NCBI GenBank assembly: GCA_949358305.1 | Contig: OX442314.1 | Location: 54,815,369-54,879,368 of the forward strand | Source: Strigamia acuminata | Lineage: Eukaryota > Arthropoda > Chilopoda > Geophilomorpha > Linotaeniidae | Direction: 5' to 3' | Length of the DNA: 64,000 bases | Shown here: positions 1 to 9,396 of the stretch, in pieces | Numbering within the stretch: the stretch's first letter is position 1 | How the letters are laid out: every line of letters begins with the position of its first letter | The notes under the pieces: model-generated | What the model was told of the DNA's origin: nothing | Seen by the model: only the letters and a program-made list of their open reading frames with translations | Databases searched by the model: none | Program-made: the position numbers and the translations under genes

Positions 1-139
1 TCAATCTTGGAATGATTGCTCAAAAATCCAATTTGCGGCGTTGTGGACTAGCATCTTAAAATCGTAAATGATTTGTCGGTGTTTTGATGTTGTTTTTATA
101 TATTTGATGTGATACAATAAGCATTTTTGAACATATAAT

Positions 140-905
140 AAAATTTAATTGTCTTGAATTGCTTAAATTGATTCTTTTCGTCTGTATATAAATATTTTGG
201 CCTAAAAATTGAATTTCATCTATCAAAAATAAATTTCTTGTGTAAAATAATTATATTTGTATTTACTTGTCGGACTTAAAAACATTTGCCGACTTAATTA
301 TCACCATGTGATACGCTTCACAGTCCCGTGGTACCGTCAGATCTTCACCAATATGTTTTATTCTATTCTTTAAATCATCATACAAATACAACCTGTCCTC
401 TATCCTCACGACACACACAAAATGATTAGCATTTCTCAGAAAAGTTAAGCCCAACAAATCGTACTCAAATCCCCCAACTTGAAATGTGACGCACAATTCG
501 CTCAAGTTGCCAACTTTGAGCCAATAGCGAAAAATAATCAATGGCGGCAGGTCCATAAACTCGTCTTCGCAACGCACGGTACCAGTACACGCCGTTTGCC
601 TACATTTAAACGTCTGATTGACCCCCACCCGCTTCCTCTCGCTGTCCACTCCGTCGTAAATCAAGTATCCCTCGCTGAAATTCGTCTCATCGACGCAATT
701 CTCAACGGAACAAGTTTTTCTTGTTTTGATTACCTGAAACGAGCGTTGGTAAATATCTACAAAAACATTTTCCTCGCTTCCGTAGATATTCAAGACGCCG
801 TTCGAGGGAATGCGGAGTTTGAGGACACCCTCCTATACCTCATTATCAATAATGGAGGAAACCTCTTGGGGAAAAAAAGATGGGGGTGGAAAAGAGCAAA
901 TGGGG
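140..905. repeat. Segmental duplicate of 22690-24040
   Basis: This stretch matches 22690-24040 nearly base for base in the same orientation, including AT-rich DNA downstream of the gene, the 3' part of the coding frame, and a short upstream piece around CATTATCAATAATGGA (840-856 here, about 23970-23986 in the other copy). About 600 bases present in the other copy, carrying the N-terminal third of the gene, are missing at about 830. The simplest reading is duplication followed by an internal deletion. Confidence 0.85.
263..793 (-). pseudogene. Truncated USPL1-like cysteine peptidase copy
   Basis: This is an open frame of 176 codons, closely similar to the C-terminal part (from about residue 125) of the 300-residue protein at 22799-23701. 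It keeps the region with the candidate catalytic His (motif NHFVCVVRI) and the following Asp pair (LYDDL). It lacks the N-terminal part with the candidate nucleophile Cys (NTCPLDGLL), removed by the deletion near 830. The remaining frame has no stop, so the copy is either recent or the fragment is tolerated. A catalytically dead remnant is the best reading; a domesticated C-terminal fragment is possible but unsupported. Confidence 0.75.
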
Positions 906-1323
906 TCCTGAACAAATTCCAATTTGAGACCCAAAACTGTGGATGATATCCACTCATCCGACGAAATCAAATGACAGGTATCTATTTCTATACAGGCTGG
1001 TAAACAACCAGTCAATGGCTGAGAATTGACAAAAGGGCAAGTATTGCAGAAATCCTTTACCATTTCTAGTTCTCTTAAATTATGAGATCCAAAGTCCATG
1101 TAAGAAATGTTAAATTTGAAGTCAAAAGTTGATGTCCGAGTGGAAAAGAACATACACTTACACAGTTTTGAGTCTGAATTATACTGAGGTTTTATTTAAC
1201 AGGGGGTTAACAGAGTTAATAAATGTATTTTTAGATCCCCACTTTGAATGCAAGAATGTTCACACAAATGAAACTTGAATGGTTTTGTGTGATTGGCAGT
1301 CGCCAATTTGGTCCTCGCACGGT

Positions 1324-1760
1324 GATTAGTATTGAGACTAGCTGTTCACCCGCAATGATGTAAATCAGACAAAAATATACAGCCAAATATAAAAATACAT
1401 TTTTGCAAACCAATGCAATCATGTAAAACAACAAAAATAAACCAAAAAACCAAACCTATACCCAAACCCAAACCCAGCCTAAACTAAACCAAACGCCAAT
1501 GCAGCCACCAATCAATAGCCAACATCCGCCAGCACCCGCACCCGCAAGCACCTGCAAAGACCCGACAACACTCGCAAAGACCCAACAACACTCCCAAAGA
1601 CCTGCCAACTCTCAAAGAGACCCGCAAACCCAAACCAAAGCAAAACCAAAAATTGTAACCCAAAATTGAAAGAATACATATAAAATTTAACGCCAATGCA
1701 GCCATCACCCATCATCACCCGCAAAGACCCGCAATGACCCGCCATTTTGAATAATTGTGA
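1324..1760. repeat. C-rich dispersed repeat, copy 1
   Basis: It begins with a 29-base segment (1324-1352, around GACTAGCTGTTCACCCGC) that recurs at 54633-54662. Both copies continue into AC-rich sequence with AAACCAAACC and CAATGCAGC motifs and CACCCGCAAAGACCC-like units. The open frames on the minus strand here are composition artefacts. Confidence 0.55.
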
Positions 1761-2129
1761 TGACATTAAGTCACAATCAAATGCCATCTATTGGTAGCTT
1801 TTACCATTTTCTCTTTTTTTATCCAACTACTTTCTCCAATTTTTTTTAATTAAAGTTTTATTTATGCTTTTTAAAACTTGAAGTTTGGGTTGAAAGCATA
1901 AACACACTCTGGGAATCTGAATATCAACTCAGATTTGTAAAATATTTAATATTTCCCACGACCGTGGCTACAATTTGTTCAAAACTGTACAAAAAAGATC
2001 GATTTTTGCAAATTAAAAGCCCAACCATAATTCCAATCAAAAGGTTATTGACACCCTCGTTTTCAGCAGGATTTTCCACACTGGAAGGTCGACGCGTCGC
2101 AGACAGAGTACGAGGGTTGGGAGCGTCGT

Positions 2130-2309
2130 GGTGAACGGCTTCTCATTAAAATCAGCCCCGAGTTCTTTGGATTCCTTGTGGGCAAGGACGGAATAACCTC
2201 GATGCAGTCCAAAATAGATGTGTTGATTACGATTAAACCGCCAGATGACATTAAACAGCTTTGCACATTTATGGGATTCGCCAATTTTACAGTGTTGACC
2301 GACTGTTAA
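2130..2309 (+). pseudogene. Ty3/Gypsy reverse transcriptase fragment
   Basis: About 58 codons read as the end of a Gypsy RT palm and thumb. The pattern EFFGFLVGKDGI followed by a conserved Lys, a double-Pro segment and CTFMGFANF matches the family pattern F-LG-vs-eGi, K, P-P, L-FLG--nY. It stops at TAA 2307-2309, and no integrase, RNase H or LTR belonging to it is visible nearby. It is an isolated relic. Confidence 0.7.
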
Positions 2310-2866
2310 TATTGGCAACTCCCCCTGGCAGTGGAGACCCTCATTCGGGATATCAAATATACTTTGCCAGGTGACATAAAATAACTACAATCGCCGGGCG
2401 GTCAGATGCATCAAGGATAAGTTAAGCATATTTACGCAAGGAAATTTAGAATTGAGACTCCTATGCCTTATGCTTTTTCAACAAGCAAGTTTTAAAGGAA
2501 GAATTGATCAATCCCCGGCAATGGAGTTCCTCGGACTAACTTGTAAGTGGATGATGAAATTGCTCCTGTCAACTACTGAAAGCATTGGTAACTGATGCTA
2601 AAGAGTTGGTAGAACACTCTAGAATGGCTTAAAGAACTCGAAGGAAAAGTTTAGAGTAGTTAAAAATTATAATTTAAAATAGAAATTAGATTTTGTTTTT
2701 AGTAAAAATGTGTACTCGGTAATTGTTTTTACTATTAGCCTCAACCACCTGGTTTGCTAAAACAACGAAAATCAGGATCTGACAACGGCTGATGCGACTA
2801 CAAATTTCGTCAAGAAATTAAATAGCTTCCCAGCCGAGAAAAAGGTCAATAATATTATTTTATTTT
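2310..2866. other. No gene recognised
   Basis: AT-rich sequence downstream of the Gypsy fragment. No open frame, RNA gene or repeat of note was seen. Confidence 0.5.
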
Positions 2867-2979
2867 GAAATTTGAAATTATTTTTAAAATTTATTTATTT
2901 TTAAATCCATTTATTTTAAAATTTAAATTTTTTTTTAAAATTCATTTATTTTGAAATTTGATCTTTTTTTTTTAAATTC
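2867..2979. repeat. AT-rich tandem repeat, left part
   Basis: Imperfect units of about 37 bases built on TTTATTTTGAAATTT and a T-run. The same units resume at 5262-5345, so one array was split by the 2980-5261 insertion. Confidence 0.6.
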
Positions 2980-3475
2980 TGTGATGAATTGCGTTTCCAA
3001 TGATCTACACTGGAAAAAAAAGTAAATTTCCAAACATTTCCAAGTTAGAAATTAAATTGGAAAATTCAAATTTCCTATTATGAGAAAATTAGTTGGAAAT
3101 GTATTGCAAATATTTATATATTTCCACACTTTTGGAAATTAGTAGTAAATCCTAAAAGTGAAATCTAATATTTCCAATAAATTGTAAATTTGTTGTATAA
3201 AATATTATATTTACTATCAGTTTTCTTTCAGATGGAAATGTTGTTTGGATATTTCCAAAACATTGTAAATATAATGGTACTAGTAGATGGATTTTAAAAG
3301 TTTGTAAATTAGATTTACAATGAATTGAAAATCAGCTTTTTCGCATCAACATATTTACAAAATAGTAAAGAGACCATTTACATGACTTGATAACATTTTC
3401 AATTGTGTAATTTTGAAATTTCACAATAGATTTCAAAATATTCAAACATTCCCGCCAAATTCCGTGAATGGTCCA

Positions 3476-3612
3476 CTCGTAACGTCTGTTATACGTTACG
3501 ACTCATCCACACGTAACCTCTGTTATACGTTACGACTCATCCACACGTAACGTCTATCGTACGTTACGAATCGTTCACTCGTAACGTCAATCGAACGTTA
3601 CGAATAACGTCC
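3476..3612. repeat. Tandem palindromic CGTAACGT/ACGTTACG units
   Basis: Four units of about 36 bases, each with CGTAACGTC... followed by ...ACGTTACGA, so every unit can fold on itself. The block is much richer in CpG than the AT-rich DNA around it. It lies in the centre of the fold-back element. Confidence 0.7.
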
Positions 3613-3701
3613 ATAGGACGCAACAATAGACAATTTGAAAATTTAAAATCATTTTGAAAAATGTTACTATATAACAGAAGTTATGCATGCTAATAGTATA
3701 A

Positions 3702-3915
3702 GCTGTACAAGCCTAATGGATAAAGCAGTGGACTTTAGAACAAAGGGTCCCAGGTTCAATTCCAGCAAAGGTCATGGTAAGAAATAAGAAAACTAAGATT
3801 AAAATAAATTTAAATAAAACTGTCAATAAAACATGCAAATTGTGATTTAATCAATGAAAACTAATTGTTGCATAGTGTTTGAAAAAAAAAATCAAACAGC
3901 TTAAAAAAAAAAAAT
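3702..3915 (+). repeat. tRNA-derived SINE-like segment
   Basis: An A-box-like AGCCTAATGGA (3710-3720) and a B-box GGTTCAATTCC (3753-3763) are spaced as in a tRNA gene. An anticodon-arm-like stretch lies between them, and A-rich runs follow at 3880-3915. The TGGATAA and GGACTT pattern recalls tRNA-Arg-type heads, but the stems are imperfect, so this is a retroposed tRNA-like sequence rather than a working tRNA gene. Confidence 0.5.
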
Positions 3916-5261
3916 TGAGTTTGTGTCTTTAAATTTTTCAAAATGGAGGGTAGTAGATTTTTTATTGGTAATATATTGGAAATATATTGGAAATATATTG
4001 GAAATACATTGGAAATACATTATGAAATTTTATAATTACACAATTGAAAATGTTTGTAAAGTTATTGTAAAAAAAGTCACGGAAATGGTCTCTTTCCAGA
4101 TTGTAAATATGTTTGGAAAAGACTAATTTTCAATTGTTTGTAAATCTAATTTACAAACTTGTAAAATCCATCTACCTATATATTTACAATTCTTTACAAG
4201 TGAGTAAATCTGATTTTTTTTCCAGTGCTATTTGGACGCGTTTGAAGGACGCCGCGATACAGTAAATTCACGGAACCTGGTATTTTGTAACTGCCGAGCA
4301 GTGAATGTGCACGTGAATATTGGTAGTGCACACCCCAGATACTGTTCAAAAGACGAATATTTATTTTGCCGGGTATTCCGAATCGTAAAACGAGGGGACA
4401 GAATGCTCAGCAGTTGCTGGAATCAGAAACCACGTAAAACTCGCAAAGAAACGCGTATTATCCCAGCGCATCGGTAAGATCAAGCAAAGCTTGACTATGC
4501 CCGGAACCAGAAACAACACGAAGCCTAATTAATGCTAAAGCTCTATGCGTAGAGCGGCAAAACTAAGCTAAACGCTCGCGACATGAAATAGAAGACACGG
4601 ACTTCAAACTGGTGGCCAAATTAGTCTTATCCGGCCTTGGAATGACGCGTCACGGCGCAAAACACAAACGAAAAGGTGGGAAAACAGAACGAGAAACGAG
4701 TGGTTTAAAACCGTAAATTCAATTACTGAAAATGACAATGAAAGAAACCTGCAGCCGTATTTCAGAGCTGAAGGGCGAGTGAAAGCTAAGTGTGAGCTCA
4801 CGAGTTAATACAAGGCCATGAACACCGGTTATTGCTAGCACCTTCGCGTTCGGGATACCGAGAATAACTAACTCGAGAGAAGGAAAAAAGGGTGAAAGGT
4901 AAACTTGGACCAAACCAAGCTCAGCCAATCACAGAGGAAAACAACAACCAATCGGCACTGTCGGTGCATACGTATGACTCACGTCGACGCGTACCGAAAG
5001 GAAAGGATACCGAAAGGAAAGGATAAGCAAAAGAGATTGCATCAAAACTATAAACTAAACAGAATAGACCAGGAATAGATAAGAGAAAAGACAGTAAAAA
5101 TAAGCAAAGTTAGACAAGAGTAAGAAATTAATTTAGATAAAATCCACGATTCAACACAAAACAAAACAACAAAGGTAAAGAATAACGATTGGGTTTAATG
5201 ACGAACGAAACACAGGGAAACAACGCGTTTAATTATACGCGTGGAAACGTGGATCATGACA

Positions 5262-5345
5262 ATTCATTTATTTTGAAATTTGAAATGTTTTTTTAAAATC
5301 ATTTATTTTGAAATTTAAATTTTTTTTGAAATTTATTTATTTTGT
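5262..5345. repeat. AT-rich tandem repeat, right part
   Basis: Continuation of the array at 2867-2979 beyond the insertion; same TTTATTTTGAAATTT core. Confidence 0.6.
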
Positions 5346-5592
5346 TACGGAGAAATACAAAAGCCAATGGAAGAGCTTGTCAGATAGCAAGAAAGTACGT
5401 TGGATTAAGAATGCTATATTAGATGAAGAACTATATGAGGCCGGCATAAATATCCGGGGTCTAGTTATGGGCACATGTCGAGTGATTGCTCAGAGCCACA
5501 ACATGCAGCAAATACGAAGAAAAGCAATTGATGACGAAAAGTGTAATGAAATGATGAAGAAAAATGGATGGAAATTTCATAGACAGAAATAA
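5346..5592 (+). pseudogene. HMG-box-like fragment
   Basis: An open frame that enters from the AT repeat. From about 5345 it reads as the second half of an HMG-type box: a Trp (QWKSLSD), a basic KKVRWIK helix and an acidic tail. About 50 further residues of no clear family follow before a stop at 5590-5592. No start codon or splice acceptor is convincing. It sits directly before the decayed Copia, so it may be an unrelated gene remnant. The family call rests on a short motif. Confidence 0.3.
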
Positions 5593-5639
5593 TACCATAG
5601 AAGGATGAATACGCACATGGCGCTACAGAGGAGGGGATA

Positions 5640-6300
5640 ACGTGGGTCGAAATATAAAAACTGAATGGCTATTGGACCCGGGGACAACAAGTCATACGAT
5701 TACAGAGCGCCAATATTTCAAAAATTTCAAAAGAAATAATTTGGAGATTGGAACCGCAGATAAAGAGAAAAAAATCAAAGCTATTGGAATTGGTGAAGTA
5801 AATCTGCGCATACCAACCAATTCCCATCGAGCGAAATTGTCACGAGTTCTGCACCCTGTTGGGAGGAACCTTGAGACCAACCGGCTGCCGCCAGTCCGCA
5901 ATGGCGACATGAACAAGAGGATCCTCAGCAGCTCCTACGTCGGAGCTGCGTCTTGATTGCAGCCAATTGGGACAGAGGATTAAGCAAGGTCTCCTCGTGG
6001 ATTGACCAATATCTTGGAGACAGTTGGAGCTCCAGTCCCATGCTGACTGGTTGTGATAACTCTGTGATGAAGGTGACAATGAGATACCTTCAAGAGACCA
6101 AAAGCTACCGACTAATTTACCGAAAGGAGCAGAGGATTTTGCGGTATGAGTTGAGACAGACCAGCAAATGTGAGATAGTTCTCAAAAAGCAGCCAAGCAT
6201 AGCACTTTCCAGGCAAATCAATGTTGGCTGACTTTCTCGCTAAGCCGCTATCAGGATCAGCGCTTAAGATTTTTTTTAGAAAACTTAATATAGTCAATTA
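5640..6300 (+). pseudogene. Degenerate Ty1/Copia pol remnant
   Basis: Three pieces of Copia Pol appear in order but in broken frames. First is a protease segment (EWLLDPGTTSH), where the catalytic D-S/T-G is D-P-G. Second is an RT/RNase H connection piece (MRYLQETKSYRLIYRKE). Third is a C-terminal tail (MLADFLAKPLSGS...FFRKLNI). Integrase and most of RT are missing, so large internal deletions occurred. It is a different, older family from the intact Copia at 14533. Confidence 0.75.
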
Positions 6301-7050
6301 AGCTTTTAAGTAATCATAATTATTGTAATTGCGCGAAATTATTACCAAAGAAAGGAAATTGTGAAGAACCAATTCAAGATAATTCTAATATTTTACAAAC
6401 TCAGTCCCAGGCAGAGAGACGGTTAAATTATACGAATTTAATAGTCTTGTTCTATTAAGCAAATGGTAAATAAAATGTGTACAAATTGTTTAAACCAGCA
6501 TTTGCAAAGACACATTATGATTCAGCACGTGTGGTGACTGATTTGAATAAGCAATTTGTCTAGCACAATGCAAGTTGAAATTAATAAACAAAAATAACAC
6601 TAACACTAATCAGAAAAAATATAACGAGGCAAATAAATGCTAACAAAAAACACCAAAAGAAACATCACCACGGACAATTCCACCCAGAAAGCAATACAGA
6701 AAAAGAAATGCAACCAGAAATACAAAACGATCGGCAACGCTAACAAAAGCAAAAGCAAAAGCAAACCGTGCATTCTCTTCCCAAAATCAACTCACCGCAA
6801 CATTTGCGGCTACCACACGAGCTGCTAAAACGAACGGAACGCTTAAATTAGTATTCAAACCACCAGAATTTCGAAAATCCAAACCCAAACGAACGAAAAA
6901 CCGACGAGATAAAAACAACGAGAAGAACCAACCGAAAAATGGCCGACAACGACAACACGAGACACGCGATGACGATGCGCACGAGAATGCGCAATAAACA
7001 CAATCCGAAATGGCGCAAAACATTTTATTCTTAAATTTCCAAAAACAAAA
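6301..7050. other. No gene recognised
   Basis: AT-rich DNA possibly including the decayed Copia's 3' LTR (AATAAAATG near 6468), then A-rich low-complexity sequence at 6590-7020. Short frames here are Lys/Asn- or Ser/Cys-rich composition artefacts. Confidence 0.4.
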
Positions 7051-7062
7051 TTAATATTTAAC

Positions 7063-7199
7063 TCTGCCGAACAAGTCCCTGTGTCTTTCCTTGCCCCACC
7101 CGAGGATCACGCACATCCGGTCGGCCGGCAACGACGTCGTGTGGTGCGGGATGCACGCCGGGATCACGTAGAGTCGTCGTATTGCACCGGGGAACCCAA
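7063..7199 (-). pseudogene. Orphan trypsin-like serine protease exon
   Basis: A GC-richer 137-base block preceded by a good splice acceptor (TTTGCAG). It reads as the part of a chymotrypsin-fold protease just after the catalytic Asp loop: IRRLYVIPACIP, then a Cys and LGWGK, matching the family's PACLP...C-v-GWGK. A possible donor (GT at 7061-7062) follows. Exons with the His, Asp and Ser loops were not found in the expected places on either side. It is either one exon of a gene with very large introns or a stranded fragment. The position with respect to catalytic residues is inferred from family knowledge. Confidence 0.5.
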
Positions 7200-8729
7200 C
7201 TGCAAACAAATTATCGATTAGTATCCATTTATTTTTCATGCCGTAAATCCGCACAAAAAATCCTCTCGTTGTGCGCGGTCTCTAATAAAGCTCGGAAAAA
7301 ATTAAAATGTTTTTAGCGCGCTGGTCTCCATTAAAACGCGGGCTGTAAAGTCGAATTTTTTGGTGCAGAAGTAAATTTTTAAATTTCATATGGGAGTGTG
7401 GGAAAACTTTATTCCGCCAATAGTTCCGCGGGTGCACAAAAAGAAGAAATTCGGTATTTTAGTATTTTTTTTGCAAAACTAATTTTTGCATTTAATAAAT
7501 GAAAATTAAAATTGTTATGCAACTAGAATTAATGAACAAATTGGAGATAAATGAATGTAATATAAAAGATAAAAGATGCAAATTTAAGAAAATAAAAAGT
7601 TAAGAAAATATAAAAATTAAGAAAATTAAAAAATGGCACTTCAGTAAAACCACTTGGTTTCCACAGAATACAAATGCAATTTTTCAATTTCACCACACTT
7701 TTAATAGTCATGTTAATTGTGGCTCCGACGCAAAACTGTTTCCATGTGCGTGGACCTCTAAAATGTGCAAGTGGTTAAACTCTTCACACTCAAAAGTTTC
7801 ATTATAAATGGATCATGCCTCAAATTTGAAATGCCTCAACATTTGGCACGAGTTATCAATTAGTCTGACATAAATGATGATGACCTATCTCGCCAAATGT
7901 TCAGCTGCAAATGAGACGAAAAATAATCGTGAATTTCATTTTTTCCGCGCTCTAATTAGCGATTTGCTAGTCTGTCAGCTGACTAAAGCAAACTAATTAA
8001 TTATGATAAAATTTAAATTCGGCCGTTTGTTCGGCCAGGCGTTCGGTCGTTTGTTTAGCCAGGCGTTCGTTTGTTCGGCCAACCAGGTGTTTATTTCATT
8101 TGTTTGACCGGGCGTTCGGTTGTTCAAATTTTTATTGAAGAAAGTGAACCTTGGGTGAAAGAAATACTGCATACAAAATTTGGAAGCCAAGTTCAGAACC
8201 ATACCAGAGTGGTGTGATTTAAAAAAAACATGATGTTGCAACTACAAAAGTCGCCATATCTTGTAACATGAACTGCCATCTTCCAAACTTTGGAGTGGAA
8301 GTCTACTTTTTACTAGAGAAATTTCAGCTTCCAAAAGAAGAAAGGAAAAAAATACACTAAAAGAAAGATTAAGATGGAAAGAGTGGTTATTTTTTGCGGT
8401 GACTGCACCTCGAAAATCTATACCGGAACCAATCCATTCGTACACCGCGCACGTGCTTCTAGTCCGCCAAGTCGCTCGCATCGTCCTCCGCATGCGTTTT
8501 GGGTCGCTTCTCGTTCCACAATCTGCCCTGTGCTGCAGGAACCCAAATAATGGATAGAGAAAAATTCAAGAAATAGAAAAATGCAAAAGAAAAATCATAG
8601 TTTCTTCAGCTGGGCCAATAAGGATCACGACCGTCGCCAACGTAAAGACCCGAGCAAATACGAAAACGAGAAATAGATAAAACAAATTGCAAAGTCCAGA
8701 TAGTTTGTATTTGTATGAGTTTTTGCTTG
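7200..8729. other. No confident gene; one possible short exon
   Basis: Mostly AT-rich. A GC-richer block at 8390-8533 on the minus strand has a splice acceptor (CTGCAG or CACAG just above 8533) and 25 codons to a TAG at 8459-8461, which could be a terminal exon; no family was recognised. The segment at 8010-8120 has repeated GTTCGGCCAGGCGTTCGTTTG-like units (about 25-40 bases). Confidence 0.3.
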
Positions 8730-9235
8730 TATACTCTGACCGACCTTAAGAAGGACCCTAACTCACAGCCTCATTACTCCTTGCTGTGGAGTGTGACACA
8801 CCACCAGGAGAAGTAGTTTTAGTCGGTATTAAATTTTAATCGAATTTTTACGATTTTTAATCGAATTTTTACGATTTTTAATCGATTTTTATCAATTTTT
8901 TAACGATTTTTATCGATTTTTGACGATTTTGAACAATATCGATAAAACTCATTAAAAATCGATAAAAATTAATCATAATCAATCAAAATCAATCAAAATC
9001 AATCAAAATCGATTAGAAATTGTAAGAAATCGATTAAAATCGTTAAAAAATCGTCAAAAATCGATAAAAATCGTTAAAAAATCGTCAAAAATCGATAGAA
9101 ATCGTTAAAAAATCGTCAAAAATCGATTAAAATTTAATACTGACGGAAACTACTTTTCCTGGTGGTGTGACATACTCCACTGTTAGGAGTAATGAGGCTG
9201 TGAGTTAGGGTCCTTCTTAAGGTCGGTCAGAGTAT
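8730..9235. mobile_element. Fold-back MITE, 506 bp
   Basis: The ends are inverted repeats of at least 50 bases with perfect match by eye (left begins TATACTCTGACCGACC; right ends GGTCGGTCAGAGTATA). Imperfect pairing continues through CACCAGGAG/CTCCTGGTG. The inside is AT-rich with many (A)TCGATTTTTA-type units that are also inverted between halves. There is no open frame. The outermost TA could be the target duplication, as in Tc1/mariner-derived MITEs, but this is not certain. Confidence 0.8.
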
Positions 9236-9396
9236 AGTCACTTAATTATTGAATAAAATGAAACATTAAGATTACAATTTTTACTGCTTCATCTCTTAGC
9301 GCGTTTCTTTTTTAACCTTTTTTTTATCTACAATAAAAATAACGATTTTCAAAGAGAAAAATTTTGTTTTTTAAATTTTTTCGTTCAGTGTAAACT

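Larger units (their letters stand above)
3008..4227. mobile_element. CACTG fold-back (CACTA-like) non-autonomous element
   Basis: The termini are CACTGGAAAAAAAA and its inverse, flanked by a 3-base direct repeat CTA (3005-3007 and 4228-4230). Subterminal segments at about 3283-3430 and 3990-4175 are inverted copies of each other. A 3-base target duplication with CACT(A/G) ends suits CMC/EnSpm-type elements; PIF/Harbinger also gives 3-base duplications. There is no transposase. The centre carries the tandem palindromes and the tRNA-like segment listed separately. Confidence 0.65.
2980..5261. mobile_element. Candidate solo LTR carrying a nested element
   Basis: The insert starts TGTGATG and ends CATGACA, a TG...CA pair with near-matching ends, and is flanked by a 4-base direct repeat ATTC (2976-2979 and 5262-5265). 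It splits the AT-rich tandem repeat. Removing the nested element at 3008-4227 leaves about 1.06 kb with no convincing coding frame, as expected of a solo Gypsy/BEL-type LTR. The assignment rests on ends and target duplication only; no second copy is in the window. Confidence 0.45.

Noticed and set aside
1484-1787. Two minus-strand frames of 74-91 codons
   Set aside because: Low-complexity Gly/Cys/Leu frames in a CA-rich repeat.
3702-3775. Functional tRNA gene
   Set aside because: A and B boxes are present but the acceptor and anticodon stems do not pair well and an A-rich tail follows; SINE-like.
5346-5592. Intact HMG-box gene
   Set aside because: Only half a box, no start, and it enters directly from a tandem AT repeat.
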